Assembly: GCA_024291935.2 (NCBI GenBank)
Contig: CM044308.1
Span: 117,888,501 to 117,952,500 of the forward strand
Length of the DNA stretch: 64,000 bases
Direction: 5' to 3'
DNA from: Okapia johnstoni
Taxonomy: Eukaryota; Chordata; Mammalia; Artiodactyla; Giraffidae
In this document: one piece after another, positions 9,955 through 20,195 of the stretch
How the letters are laid out: the number at the start of each line of letters is the position of its first letter
Position numbering within the stretch: the first letter of the stretch is position 1
The notes under the pieces: model-generated
What the model saw: the letters and a program-made list of their open reading frames with translations, nothing else
The model's database searches: none
Told to the model about the DNA's origin: nothing
Position numbers and translations under genes: made by a program

Positions 9955-10640
9955 GAGGGAGAGGAGGCCTGACAACCACTGAGGTGCTGGTCATGCTATG
10001 AGGACCTTACCATCCAGGGAGGACCGGGGACATGGACTTATAGATAAGCAAGCGAGTAGAAGTCCACATGAGAAGTCTACGATAGAAGACATGCAGAGTG
10101 CCATGAGGGGTATGGATTGCGATTAACCACAGAAGACTTCAAAGAAGATCTAAGCCTGGACCTGGAACTTTAAAAATCAGTAGAGGACTTCCCTGGTGGT
10201 CCCAAGGGTTAAGAATCCACCTTGCAATGCAGGGGACACAGGTTCAGTCCCTGGTCAGGGAACTAAGATCCCACATGCTACGGGGCAACTAAGCCAGCTC
10301 GCCCCAACTACTGAGCCTGAGAGCTGCAATAAAACATCCCACATGATGCAAATGAGACTTGATGCAGCCAAATAAATAAATAGATGATAGGTAGATAAAT
10401 AAAAAATAAAAATCAGAATCTCCTCAGGAGGAGGTGTGAATGGAAAAGCATTTTAGGCAAACGAAATAGCAAGTACAAAGAGATGGCTTGATATGCTGAG
10501 GGAATAAAGAGATACTCAGTGTCTCTGGGCCTGAGATGTGGAGCAGGGTTGGGAGTAGCAGGAAACGTGGCTGGAGTGTAGGGAGGGGTCAGCCCACTGA
10601 CAGCCTTGCTAATAAGTTACATGTTTATTTTGTTGAGTAT
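9955..10640 (-). repeat. L2 LINE 3' region split by a SINE
   Basis: The left part (to 10180) has ataagcaagcgagtag and tgccatgaggggtatgg. The right part (from 10407) has ggaaaagcattttaggcaa and ggctggagtgtagggagg. Both follow antisense L2, and the CHR SINE at 10181-10406 separates them. Confidence 0.6.
10171..10416 (+). mobile_element. CHR-type SINE with perfect 10-bp target-site duplication
   Basis: taaaaatcag at 10171-10180 and again at 10407-10416 flanks a sense CHR SINE: gacttccctggtggtccc, ggttcagtccctggtcagg and an A-rich (aaat)n tail. It inserted into an older L2. Confidence 0.95.
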
Positions 10641-10769
10641 GAGAAACATAAGTTGAAGAATGTTTTCCCCAATTGAGGTAAGGTATGCATTTGACCCAAA
10701 GATAACTAATCTCCCCACCAGACCTTTCTGGTCCTAGCTGAACCAGCCAGAGGCTCTTTCTTGGCGAAT

Positions 10770-11400
10770 TAGCCAGGACTGGATCAGTTACACTGTGGTA
10801 ACAAACATTACGTGAATCTCAGGGGCTTAACATGACAAAGATCTACTTTTTGCTCATGTGAATTCTTTGCTGGGTCAGGGCAGTTCTCTAGAGCAACTGC
10901 CACCATGTGTGGTTTGAGCATTTCAGGCCAGTTCCACCAGGGCACCTCCATATCACCAAGTGCTTCCATGGGGGACCAGGGAAGAAGATATACAGAATTA
11001 AAGATCAGCTCTGAAATGCTTCTACCCAGAAGGGACACATGTGGGCTTCCCTGGTGGCTCAGATGGTAAAGAATCCACCTGCAATGCAGGAGACCTGGGT
11101 TCAATCCCTAGGTCGGGAAGATCCTCTGGAGGAGGAAATGGCAACCCACTCCAGTATTCCTGCCTGGAGAATTCCATGGACAGAGGAGCCTGGCAGGCTA
11201 CAGTCCATGGGATCACAAAGAGCTGGACATGACTGAGCAACTAATACACACACAAACACAGAGAAGGGACACCTACTCCTTCTGCTCACATTTCATTGGC
11301 CCATGTAAGTTTCACAGCCTTGCCTAACCTCAGTGGGGCCAGGAATACAATCTCACCCCGAAGGCAAGCAGAACCCCAAATACCATTGAGCACTAGTAAT
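10770..11400. repeat. Ancient interspersed repeat of uncertain family, split by a Bov-tA
   Basis: acactgtggtaacaaacatt, aggggcttaacatgac and tcacatttcattggcc belong to a repeat family that recurs at 18820-19690. I cannot name it with certainty. A Bov-tA interrupts it at 11039-11261. Confidence 0.5.
11028..11272 (+). mobile_element. Bov-tA SINE, full length, perfect 11-bp target-site duplication
   Basis: agaagggacac at 11028-11038 recurs at 11262-11272. The SINE between has gggcttccctggtggctcag, the B-box-like ggttcaatccc, the Bov-A body and a short (ac)n tail. It is one of the least diverged SINEs in the window. Confidence 0.97.
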
Positions 11401-11432
11401 GTCCATCACACTGGGGAAATGTGGTAAGAAAA

Positions 11433-11577
11433 AGCTAGTTCTGGGGGACTTCCCTGGAAGTCCAGTGGTTGAGACTCTATGCTTCCACTGAGGGGGCACA
11501 GGTTCCATCCCTGGTCGGGGAACTGGGATCCTGCTTGCCACACAGTGCTGTAAAACAAAACAAAACAGAGCTAGGTT
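11433..11577 (+). mobile_element. CHR-type SINE, 3'-truncated
   Basis: gacttccctggaagtccagt, ccatccctggtcggggaac and an (aaaac)n tail define the element. agctagtt (11433-11440) and agctaggtt (11569-11577) are the likely target-site duplication. Confidence 0.88.
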
Positions 11578-12830
11578 ACAGTGAGAAGAGAAGCTGACAA
11601 GAGATTGAGACGCAGAGGAGCCACTGACCCCATGGAAGCCGTGAACGAGAGATGCTCATCTCTTGCAGTGGTTGACTGCTGAGTAAGCAGGTCTTTTGTC
11701 CCCAGTCCCTTGCCCGGTGTGGTCCTCATTTGCTCTTTTGTAATATTCCTCCTAGTTGTAAACCTTGGGGATTCCAAGATACCCCAGAAGCATTGTGATC
11801 TCCAGGAGTGGGAAGAGGATGCTGATAGTATGGAGGCAGGAGGAGGGAGCCCAGCCAGAAGTCAGTCCTTCTCTCCCCAGATTTCAGCAAACCTTGGAGA
11901 AGGCTTGGATTTTGCCAATGGGTCTGGGGAGTTGCTAACCAGGCCTCACGTTATCTTCTGGTGGATATTGATTCGTAACTTAGAACCTCTAGTTGACAGA
12001 AAAGGAAGGCTTGTGTAGAGGATGTATGGGGAAGGCTGGGTTTAGAAGCCCTGAACCCAGAGACCTAATTCCCCTAAGTCCTGGAGCTGGTGGATATAAG
12101 CTTGGGAGGGTAACGATCTGAGGGGCAGGGGACTCTGGGTGGTGCCGGGCTGGGGAGCAGGGCTCTCCGACTCCCTTGGGTGACAGGGGGTCCTGGCAGA
12201 GGAGTGAAAGGCCAGTGGAGACCCTCTCGGGGGAATTTTGCCAGCAAGGCCAGACGCCATGGCCCTCTGCTGGGCCTCCCACTTTCCCTGCCCTCGGAGG
12301 AGGAAGGGTGGTGGGAGCAGGGTCATAACCCCTGCCCCTCATTCCTCCAACACCTCTGGGTCGCTTCGGAGTTTGGTTCCCAAGGAGTGTAACCGATGCC
12401 ACAAATCAGAGGTGGCAGGTCAGGCTAGATGAGGCCTCTGATGGTCCTTTACAAGGTGGATGGGAATGGGGCGGAGGTGCCTGGGGCTGGGGTGGGGGCT
12501 GGAAGCCTGAGCAGGGAAGAAGAAATGCAGGAGAGAGAGAAGAAAGCAATGAAAGAGGAGGTAAAGAGGTCGAAAGGAAGAGAGAAAAAGGAGGAAAGGT
12601 GTGGAGGGAGGGATGGAGGAGAATTAAAGGGGAACTGAAAACAAAGAAGGGAACGGGAGTGGGGAAGAAAAGGGGAAGAAAGTGGAGTCTCAGAGCACTC
12701 CAGGGCTTGGGGAGTGAAGTTGGGGCACCCCGGCTGCCTGGAGGGGAGCCCCGGCAGGCCGGCCCTCCCGCAATAAAGAAGCGCACAGGAGGCCGCTCCG
12801 AAGATCTATTGGGCCCCGCAGTGCCATTGT
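11578..12830. other. Non-repetitive stretch with purine-rich tract
   Basis: I recognise no repeat. From 12520 to 12690 the + strand is strongly A/G-rich. A 102-codon frame starting near 11710 lacks an ATG and is considered under the rejected items. Confidence 0.4.
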
Positions 12831-13170
12831 CTTCAGAAGGAATTAAAAACAAATTGCTAAGGGCCAGCACATAATTTAAAGACTCACGGCAATTTTATGA
12901 CTTGCTAATGTTCCTAATTACATGCCCGTGAAAGGCTTAATTAATTGGGGGATGTAGCAAAAAGTGGAGCCCGTGTTTGTTATCATGGTTCCACTGCATT
13001 GATTTTAGTGCCTATGGAGAATTTAGGGACTCTTTATTTGCACAAAGAAAATGCAAGTCTCTCGAAAAAACGCACATTAAGATCAACCCCTCGCTGCTAT
13101 CTAATATACTTTCCTCTACTTAACCAAAGCGCTTGTAATCATATTTTGTAAATGTTGGTGCCGTTAATTG
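12831..13170. promoter_or_regulatory. Strong candidate conserved noncoding enhancer
   Basis: A sharply AT-rich, repeat-free block follows GC-rich DNA. It carries homeodomain cores: cctaattacatg (about 12914), cttaattaattg (about 12936) and ccgttaattgc (about 13160). It also holds long unbroken low-CpG stretches and no coherent frame. This is the typical look of a developmental enhancer; function and conservation are inferred. Confidence 0.55.
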
Positions 13171-13449
13171 CATTGTGAGGGAAAATAGGTTCCACTTGGC
13201 TGCTTGTGGAGAATTTTATAAAGTTCTTTCCTGGCACCCCATTCCAGGGGACTCTTCCCAGGGAACTTGTGAAGAAGTTGGGATGCTCAGCCCCGGAAGT
13301 TGGTATGGCTGCCCTGAGTTTCTTTGCTCCCGGCAGCAACTCACAGCTCTGCTGCTGCTCCCTCTGCTGCTGGGTTCTGGATGGGGAGCAGAGGGCAGCT
13401 GGGCCAGGGTGGGACCAGGAGTGAGAGCAGTGGGCATGGAGGAAGGCCA

Positions 13450-13620
13450 CAGGAGAGCATTGGAACAGAAGACCAACTTCTGGTATGGGCAGTCACACAC
13501 CTTCCCTGTGAGGCCTTGGATAAGACCCTTAACGTCCCCGAGCCTCAATTTCCTCATCTGTGAAATGGGGTAATGACCCCAGCCCCCACTGATATCATCA
13601 GTTAAGGTATCTTGCTGATC
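13450..13620 (+). repeat. MIR SINE
   Basis: ccttggataagacccttaac, then gcctcaatttcctcatctg and gaaatggggtaatgac are the sense MIR core. Confidence 0.8.
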
Positions 13621-13842
13621 CTGTTCGCAATGCCAATTGTCTCGCTGTGTCTCACTGTGAGCATTGTTCGTTGAACCCAGGGTAGGCAAGGAGAGAGCTA
13701 AGAAGCTAGAAGAAGACTCAAGAAGCCATAGAAACTGCAGACACATTTATTCTCTCCTGGCTGACACAGCCGCCATAGCAGCAGCTGGAACATCACACAG
13801 CATAGCCTGCCAGGGCTTTCCAGGGGAAGCTTATATATGCTT

Positions 13843-14005
13843 ACAGAACAGCAGTTGCTGCTGCTGCTGCTGCTAAGTCGCTTCAGTCGTGTCCGACTCT
13901 GTGCGACCCCATAGACGGCAGCCCACCAGGCTCCCCCGTCCCTGGGATTCTCCAGGCAAGAACACTGGAGTGGGTTGCCATTTCCTTCTCCAACAGAACA
14001 GCAGT
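13843..14005 (-). mobile_element. Bov-A monomer with perfect 13-bp target-site duplication
   Basis: acagaacagcagt at 13843-13855 recurs at 13993-14005. Between lies an antisense Bov-A unit: the triplet tail tgctgctgctgct, cgtgtccgactctgtgcgac, and ggagtgggttgccatttcc. The unit has no tRNA head and no second monomer. Confidence 0.95.
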
Positions 14006-14512
14006 AGCCTATGGCCAAGCGAGTACTTTGTGACACACACGCGCAGTGCTATCAGTGATCTCAGCTGCTACACAACCGTTATTCCCAAAGCATGGGGCGA
14101 GAGCAAGAGGCCTCGGGGTAAGAGAGCCCGACCACACCATCTTGGCTAATTTACTCTTTCCTGCACAAGGGAATGGGGGTGAAGGAGGCCTGAATCTGAG
14201 GCTTGTGGTTCCTCTCATAAGCTGCTGTCTCCTGTCTTCCTTCCACAGTGAATGACAGGCAAGTTCTCCTTCAGCTGGGCGCTGCCTGTGGGAAAAGGGG
14301 CAAGCACCCCCTCTCTTTCAGAGGGAGTGTGCAGAAAGGTTCAACCAGAGATGCAGTGGGTCCTGGGAGATGGAAGGGAGGAGCAGCAGCTCCGGTCAGC
14401 CCCTCTAAGGAATTAGTCTTGACACTGTCCCTCCCTGAGAACAGACACTCTCCCTCCCTCTGGGCTCCCAGAGACTTTTTCCCCAGCCCAGAACCTTTCC
14501 CAGGAATTGTCA
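14006..14512. other. Non-repetitive stretch
   Basis: No repeat or gene recognised. Confidence 0.4.
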
Positions 14513-14514
14513 TT

Positions 14515-14650
14515 GCCTGTTAACTGCAAACTCCCCCGGGAGGGCAGAGACTGGGCCTCCTGGCTCTCCATCCCCAGCAGGGAAGATGACCATGGTTACT
14601 CCTGGCACCAAGGAGACACTTGGTAGCACTTTACTGAACCAGAGACTCAG
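14515..14650 (+). repeat. L2 LINE 3' end, degraded
   Basis: ctcccccgggagggcagaga, ctccatccccagcag and gagacacttggtagcac follow the sense L2 3' UTR. Confidence 0.45.
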
Positions 14651-14924
14651 TGGACCAAGTCAGTAATTTGGGCAGGGGGCCTTGGTCAGAGGGGGCTACC
14701 CAGGCTCAGCTCTTTATTTCTCAGCCTCTGTGGCTAAGTTTACAGACCAACAGGCTCTCCCCCAAATCCTCCCCGCACCCACACCTCACACACTTACTCC
14801 CCACATCCTCCTCTGAGACCCCTCTCTGAGCAAGGGGAGTCTTCTAGAGATGAGTGGAGTTGGGGCCTTCAGCTCTAACCTGGACCCTGTCACCTTCTTT
14901 GTCCATGTGGTAAACCAAAGTGAT

Positions 14925-14992
14925 ATATCTTTTTTCTTTTGACTGCTCCCTTGTGGCTTATTCTAACCACTGGACCCCCAGGGAATCCCCAA
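14925..14992 (-). repeat. CHR SINE fragment
   Basis: A T-rich run and ctaaccactggacccccagg, ending gaatcccc, is the head end of an antisense CHR SINE. Confidence 0.65.
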
Positions 14993-15014
14993 TCTTATTT
15001 ATTTATTTTATTTA

Positions 15015-15235
15015 TCCCCTGATTTTTTTTTAATTGCCTTCCAATTTTCTTTTTAAAAAAATTTTATTGAAATGTAGATGATTCACAATGTTGTGTAACA
15101 CTCTGCTGTATGGCAAAATGAAGAGCCACACACATACATATATCCACTCTCTTTTTTCAAATACTTTTCCCATACAGTTTACCACAGAGTATTTGAGTAG
15201 AGTTCCCTATGCTACACAGTAGGTCCTAGTCTTTT
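15015..15235 (-). repeat. L1 LINE 3' UTR fragment
   Basis: attttattgaaatgtagatg, tcacaatgttgtgtaacac, gctgtatggcaaaatgaaga and gagttccctatgctacacag are the antisense L1 3' region common in artiodactyls. The same wording recurs at 43795 and 62600. Confidence 0.8.
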
Positions 15236-15380
15236 TTTGTCTGGTGCTACTTTTAATTTATTTTTCTGGCTGCATTAAGAGGCATGCGGGATCTTCTTTC
15301 CCTGACCAGGGATGGAAACCGTGCCCCCTTGCAGTGGAAGTGAGGAGTCTTAACCAATGGACCACCAGGATAGTCCGCCA
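15236..15380 (-). mobile_element. CHR-type SINE
   Basis: tttatttttctggctgcatt, cttccctgaccaggg and accaatggaccaccagga mark the antisense CHR unit at the edge of the L1 fragment. Confidence 0.85.
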
Positions 15381-15399
15381 ATGGTCTTTTTAAAAAATG

Positions 15400-15690
15400 C
15401 CAATCAGATTATATCTTGCTCCCATGTGTTAAGCCCTGAGCCTTCTGATTGCATTTAAAATAAAAACAGACTTTTCTTCGGGACCTGCGGAGCCCCTCAC
15501 TATGATCCCACCGCTTCCTAGATCTCTCTCACCTCAACCCATATCAGTCCCTCAAGGCCAATCCAGCCTCCACGCTGCCCGTGGCTGCTCCTCAACAGGC
15601 CTAGGGCAGTCCTGCCTTGGAGCCTTTACACTTGCTGTTTCCTCTGCCTGGGATCCTTACCCCCAATATGCAAATTCACCTTATTACTGG
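15400..15690 (+). repeat. L2 LINE fragment
   Basis: gccctgagccttctgattgc, ccagcctccacgctgcc, ttggagcctttacacttgct and tttcctctgcctgggatcc follow sense L2. The 3' continuation probably lies beyond the LTR at 16490-16700. Confidence 0.65.
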
Positions 15691-15955
15691 GGGTGTGGCT
15701 TTTCAAGGGTCTAGACTTTGGGGGGGTTGTGGGAGAAGAATATCTCACTCCCATCTCCCTACCTTGTCTCCTGCCTCCCATAAGGTCTTTAAACCTCAAA
15801 TTTGCCAAAACCAGCAGTAGAAGCTTCAAGCTTCCAGGTTCTTCTCTGGTTTTGACCCCTGATATTTCTCACAATTTTTGCCACCCTGTAATAGGATGTT
15901 TGTTATATTAGACTCCACATTTCTAGGTGTTTTGTATTGGAAGTTTGGGGCAGGG
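15691..15955. other. Unassigned stretch between L2 and LTR
   Basis: No recognised family; possibly decayed L2. Confidence 0.3.
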
Positions 15956-16482
15956 TGTCCAGTGCATCATTAAAGAAGGGAAGTCCCTCTGTTAGGGGAC
16001 CCACTAATTGGAACCGTCCACCCTGGCCATGCATCATAGTAACCACCTGCATGAATCATCTTAAACAGGAGGTCCTGGTAAGGAAAGCAGAACTAACAAG
16101 CTACCACCAACAGGAAGAGTTTGGAAAAGGTCAAAAGGAGAGAGGAGACTCCAGTCCTTATGTCCTGCTGACTTCCCAGAATCCTCCTCACAGGAGTCCA
16201 TCTTGGCTGAGTGAGGCATGGGCAACCAGGAAGGACAGCGAGTCAGAGTGGTTGGCCAGAGACAACTGGAAACTAACCCTATCGTCATAAAACCTGAAAC
16301 CTCGAGCTATGGGGCAGAGCAGTCTTCCAGGGTTCCTTTCCTCTCCTGCTCTGCGCCTGGGCACCCCTTTCCAATAAAGTCTCTTGCTTTGTCCTCACGG
16401 GTGTCTCCTCAGATAATTCATTTTCGAGTGTTGGACAAGAGCTCACTCTCGGGCCCTGAAAGGAGTCCCCCTTCCTGCAACA
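15956..16482 (+). mobile_element. Solo ERV LTR, sense
   Basis: It starts near tgtccagtgc and ends cttcctgcaaca, in the TG...CA manner of an LTR. It has a TATA-like cataaaacctg near 16286 and a kept poly(A) signal in ccaataaagtctcttgc (about 16371). No gag, pol or env sequence adjoins it, so it is a recombined solo LTR. It matches the inverted copy at 3491-3965. Confidence 0.8.
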
Positions 16483-16489
16483 CCTTGGG

Positions 16490-16700
16490 CACTCTCACTG
16501 TGCACTTTGAAGTCTCTCGGGCACTTTGTCATCAACAGCACGTGTCATTACTGATGATCATCATCTGTCTACTCATTTACTGTCTGCCCACTCCACGTAA
16601 GACATGAGCTCCACTAGGGCAGGAAGCTTGCCCACCCTGCTTGCTGCTGTCCTCAGAGCCTAGAAAGCTGCCCGGCTCCTACAGGAAGTGTTTGTTGTCA
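16490..16700 (+). repeat. L2 LINE 3' end
   Basis: gctccactagggcaggaagc and gtcctcagagcctagaaagc belong to the sense L2 terminus. This may be the other half of the L2 at 15400-15690. Confidence 0.6.
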
Positions 16701-16895
16701 GAGAGCCTGGATTCAGATTCCAGCTTAGCAAACTGGGATAGTCACCTGGTCCCCCTGAACACAGTTTCCTCCTTTAGGCAAGGGGAGTAGTGATTACTAC
16801 CTCAGGGAGTTTGTGAAGATGAAATGAGATGAAGTTTGTCAAGCACTTCCTTGAATCACTGCCAGACACAGTAAATGGTCCTTAACTGTGACTGA
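16701..16895 (+). repeat. MIR SINE
   Basis: gagcctggattcagattcc, cacagtttcctcctttagg, gtgaagatgaaatgagatg and gccagacacagtaaatgg give most of sense MIR. Confidence 0.75.
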
Positions 16896-17234
16896 TGGCT
16901 TCTGGGTGGGTCCCATGTCACCTGGTCCCACCCACTTCCCATGAAGCTAGTTCTTTCCACCCCCTAAGCTCTGCCCATTGGAAATCCAGGCTCCTGCCTT
17001 CACTCCTCTGTGCTGGAGCTGGGTGGCCCTCTCTGATCTCATAAACACAAGGGATGAAACTCGCCTCCAACACACAGCAGGCCCACTTGGCCTGCATCAC
17101 TAGAGTCCCTCCTCCCTGCCTGGTGGGAGGTGAGTGGCAGGGGTGAGAGAAAGGTACTCATCTGTGTAGACAGGGGTGGGAAGAAAGCCTGGGAAGAAGG
17201 ACTGGAGTGGGAAGCCGGGAGGACGCAGAGGGTG

Positions 17235-17530
17235 ATGGTACAGAGTGCCTAGAGGCATCGTGGCTCTGCCACTTACATTCTGCTGGTCTTGGGTGACATA
17301 CTTAACCACTCCATGCCTCAGTCTCCCCATCTGTAATATGGGATGATAGTGCCTACTTCATAGAGCTCTTGTGAGGATTAATAAATAAGTGTAAAGTGCT
17401 CAGAAGTGGGTCTGAGATTTATGTGTTAATTTTTATTATGTCTACTTTGTTCGCTGTTGACTTTCCAGAATCTTACACAGGACCTGGCACATAGTAAGTG
17501 CTCAATAAATGTTTTGGGGAATGGACAGAT
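17235..17530 (+). repeat. MIR SINE with L2/MIR-like 3' end
   Basis: cttgggtgacatacttaacc, catgcctcagtctccccatc and ttgtgaggattaataaataa are sense MIR. A second block, cctggcacatagtaagtgct then caataaatgttttgg (17480-17515), is the matching 3' end. Confidence 0.75.
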
Positions 17531-17838
17531 GCATGGATGGATGAATAGACTAGCCTGAGGGGAAGTATACACAGTGGACACCTCAGATGTGCCCTATGAA
17601 TTTAGTTGACAATCCTAACAGGATTTAGAGCCTGCCACATCCTAGACTCCCACAGTGCTGGGACTGGAGGGTTCTGAGAGGTCATCTTGGTCACGGGAGG
17701 GTACCACAATCCCCAGGGTCTTTTTCGTATTCCTGCTTCCCTCACCTTATGGAGCAGGACTCCAGTCACCTTGGCTGGGTATGGAGGGGTTGAATGTTGA
17801 TTTTGATAGCTCTGTCTGGTTGACTGTCCCTGATCTAA
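17531..17838. other. Unique stretch
   Basis: Short atgg units near 17532 are followed by unassigned sequence; nothing else seen. Confidence 0.35.
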
Positions 17839-17839
17839 T

Positions 17840-17945
17840 CTGCTAATCTCACACTGCAGATAAGGAAACTGAGGCTTGGAGAGACACAATGCATGTGCAA
17901 GGTCAAACAGGGGATTGTGAAAGAGTTGGAACTCCAGCTCAAATC
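17840..17945 (-). repeat. MIR SINE fragment
   Basis: cagataaggaaactgaggct and gcaaggtcaaacaggg are the antisense MIR core. Confidence 0.7.
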
Positions 17946-18239
17946 TCCCGAGTCTTGGTCAGGTGTCTATTACTGGTCTGTTTTCCTGCATCCCCCTACC
18001 TGCACCCCCACCCCTGCCTGATCTGCAACACTGAAGCAACTCAACTATTTGAAGTTTTGTTTGTTTGTTTTAATAGAAAGAGGGTCTCTATGATAAAGGT
18101 ATGGGGAGGACTTAAGGGACCCATGGCAGGAATGAAGCTGCCCTAGGAAGGGGGAAGGCTGGGAGCGCAATGCCTAAGAGGCATCAGAACCTTCTCCCCA
18201 AATTTATCTCCTCTTAAATTATCCTTCACCACTCAGAGC

Positions 18240-18815
18240 CTCCCGCCTCTATCCGTATTTTTTAAATTATCTTTTTTATTATAAAATATTTCTCACACAG
18301 AGAAAACTATAAACAATAATACAATGAACACCCAAGTCCCTTCTGCCCAGCTTTGTTAAATCTTAATGTTTTGCCATTTTTGCTTCAGATTTATATTTTC
18401 TAAATAAACAAAACATTATAGATTCCATGTCTCTTCCTCCTGAGGCTCATTCTCCTCCCCAGAGGGAACCACCCTCCTGAAGTTAGGGTTTATTCTTTCC
18501 AAGCAGGTTTTAACTTTAGAGTATCAATACATAAGCACTATACTGTGTGTGTCTGTATGCTTCTAAGTTTTATATAAGCTTTATATATTACATCCAGTAT
18601 GTAAACTCCTACACCTTGAGTGTTTTGTTCAGCATGTTTTGGTTTTATCCTTGTTCCATGCAGTTCTGTGCCATATTCACTGAATGAAGGTATATGCCTC
18701 AGTTTATCCTTCACTTATTAACAGGCTGTGATAAGCTCCCTTGTACAAATCTCCTTGTGTACACTTGCAAGGTTTTCTCTGGGCACACAGCTAGGAATGG
18801 AATTACTGGATGACA
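18240..18815 (-). repeat. Old L1M LINE fragment
   Basis: ttataaaatatttctcacac, then agggaaccaccctcctg and aaatctccttgtgtacactt, ending aatggaattactgg, follow an antisense old L1. Several phrases are eroded. Confidence 0.6.
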
Positions 18816-18819
18816 GGTT

Positions 18820-19690
18820 TATCAATTTTCTGTTCTTGCATCATAAACCACCCCAAAACTTGGTGGCCTCAAGCAATATCCCTTTTATTTGCTCGCAATT
18901 CTGTGGGTTAGGTAATTCAAGCAGGGAGGACTTCCCTGATGGCCCAGTGGTTAAGACTCTGTGCTCCCAGTGCAGGGCACGAGGGTTCAATCTCTGATCT
19001 GGGAAGATCCCACATGCCACGGAGCAGCTAAGCCCGTGTGCCACAACTACTGAGCTCTAGAACCCATGTTCCACAACAAGAGAAGCTGCTGCAACGAGAA
19101 GCCAGCTCCGCGAAGAGTAACCCCTGCTCACCACAACTAGAGAAAGCCCATGAGCAGCATGAAGACCTAATGCAGCCAAAAATAAATGAATTAATTAAAA
19201 AAATAAAAGGACTCCACACTTCCAGTGCAGGGGGCATGGGTTTGATCCCTGGTTGGGGAATTAAGGTCCCGCATGCCATTCAACAGGACCAAAAAATAAA
19301 AGTAATTCAAGCAGGGTACAGCGGTGAGCTGTCTCTTTTCTGCAGTGTTTGACCTCTCAGTCTGGGCTCCTTGAGCACCTGGGAAAGTTCAGCTGGGGTC
19401 ATATGTGTGGGGCCTTGGGTCTAGCTGTCAGAAGTGTTCCTCAGGTCTCTTCTACATGGTCTCTCCTTATGGGTAACTTGGGCTTCCTCACAGCATGGCA
19501 GTGTCAGAGGTTTCAAGCCACACTGTACAAGTGCTTATTAAGTCTCTGCTTGTCTCACTCTTGCTAATAACCTGTTGGCCAAAGCAAGTCACATGGCTCG
19601 GCCTAGAGTTCAAAACAAGGGTGGGTGTGGCATACTGGGTGCTATAGTTCACGAGGGACCACCAATATGACAGCCTACAACAGAGCACAG
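18820..19690. repeat. Ancient interspersed repeat, second copy, split by SINEs
   Basis: cataaaccaccccaaaactt, then ggcttcctcacagcatgg and aaagcaagtcacatggctcg match the family seen at 10770-11400. CHR SINE sequence at 18927-19301 divides it. The family is not named. Confidence 0.5.
18912..19316 (+). mobile_element. Tandem CHR SINE pair inside one target-site duplication
   Basis: gtaattcaagcaggg at 18912-18926 recurs exactly at 19302-19316. Between lie a full CHR SINE (18927-about 19200, A-rich tail) and a second, headless CHR segment (about 19205-19301). The second starts at ggactccacacttccagtgc and ends in its own A-rich tail. Confidence 0.93.
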
Positions 19691-19754
19691 CATCACCAAT
19701 TTTATGAAATATGGTCAAATGGCTCTTCAAAGAGGAAGCATCAATTTGTAATCT

Positions 19755-20065
19755 ACCAACCTGTATTTTAATTTTTTTGGCTGTGGCGGATCTTCATCAC
19801 TAAGTCTCCTGTCAATGGTGTCTGGGTGTCTATACCAATATGAAGGTATTACTAGACTTTTAATCTGGTGGCTTCTCTTGTTGTGGACCGTGGGTTCTTG
19901 GGTGCACGGGCTTCCGTACGTGTGGCTCGCAGCTCTGGAGCACAGGCTCAGTGGTTGTGGTGCAAGCCTAGGCACACGTGGGATCTTCCCCGGTCAGGGA
20001 TGGAACCCATGTTTCCTGCATTGGTAAGCAGATCCTTTACCACTGAGCCACCAGGGAAGCCCTCA
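19755..20065 (-). mobile_element. CHR-type SINE with extra internal segment
   Basis: The antisense CHR order is present (ttttttggctgtggcgg ... ctgagccaccagggaagcc). About 60-70 bases near 19800-19868 (tcctgtcaatggtgtctggg to tagacttttaatctgg) do not fit the SINE and look like an insertion. Confidence 0.82.
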
Positions 20066-20129
20066 TAATATTGTTTTAGTTGCACTGTCCTGATTACTGG
20101 TGGAGATAATTATTCTTTCCCACACCCCA

Positions 20130-20195
20130 GATTTATTGAGATATAATTGACATTATAAATTTAATTTGTACAAGATGTCAAAGTTTGATTATTCT
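20130..20195 (-). repeat. L1 LINE fragment
   Basis: gatttattgagatataattg, acattataaatttaatttg and acaagatgtcaaagtttga are an antisense L1 3' UTR scrap. Confidence 0.6.

Noticed and set aside
11710..12018. A 102-codon frame with a hydrophobic N-terminal run, like a signal peptide
   Set aside because: It begins with TTG, not ATG. It has no recognisable family, no splice context and no neighbour exon. Chance is more likely.
13216..13746. A 176-codon frame on the - strand
   Set aside because: It runs through a MIR and has no family resemblance.
3491..16482. A single provirus spanning the two LTRs
   Set aside because: The LTRs are in opposite orientation and the DNA between them holds L2, MIR and SINEs, with no retroviral genes.
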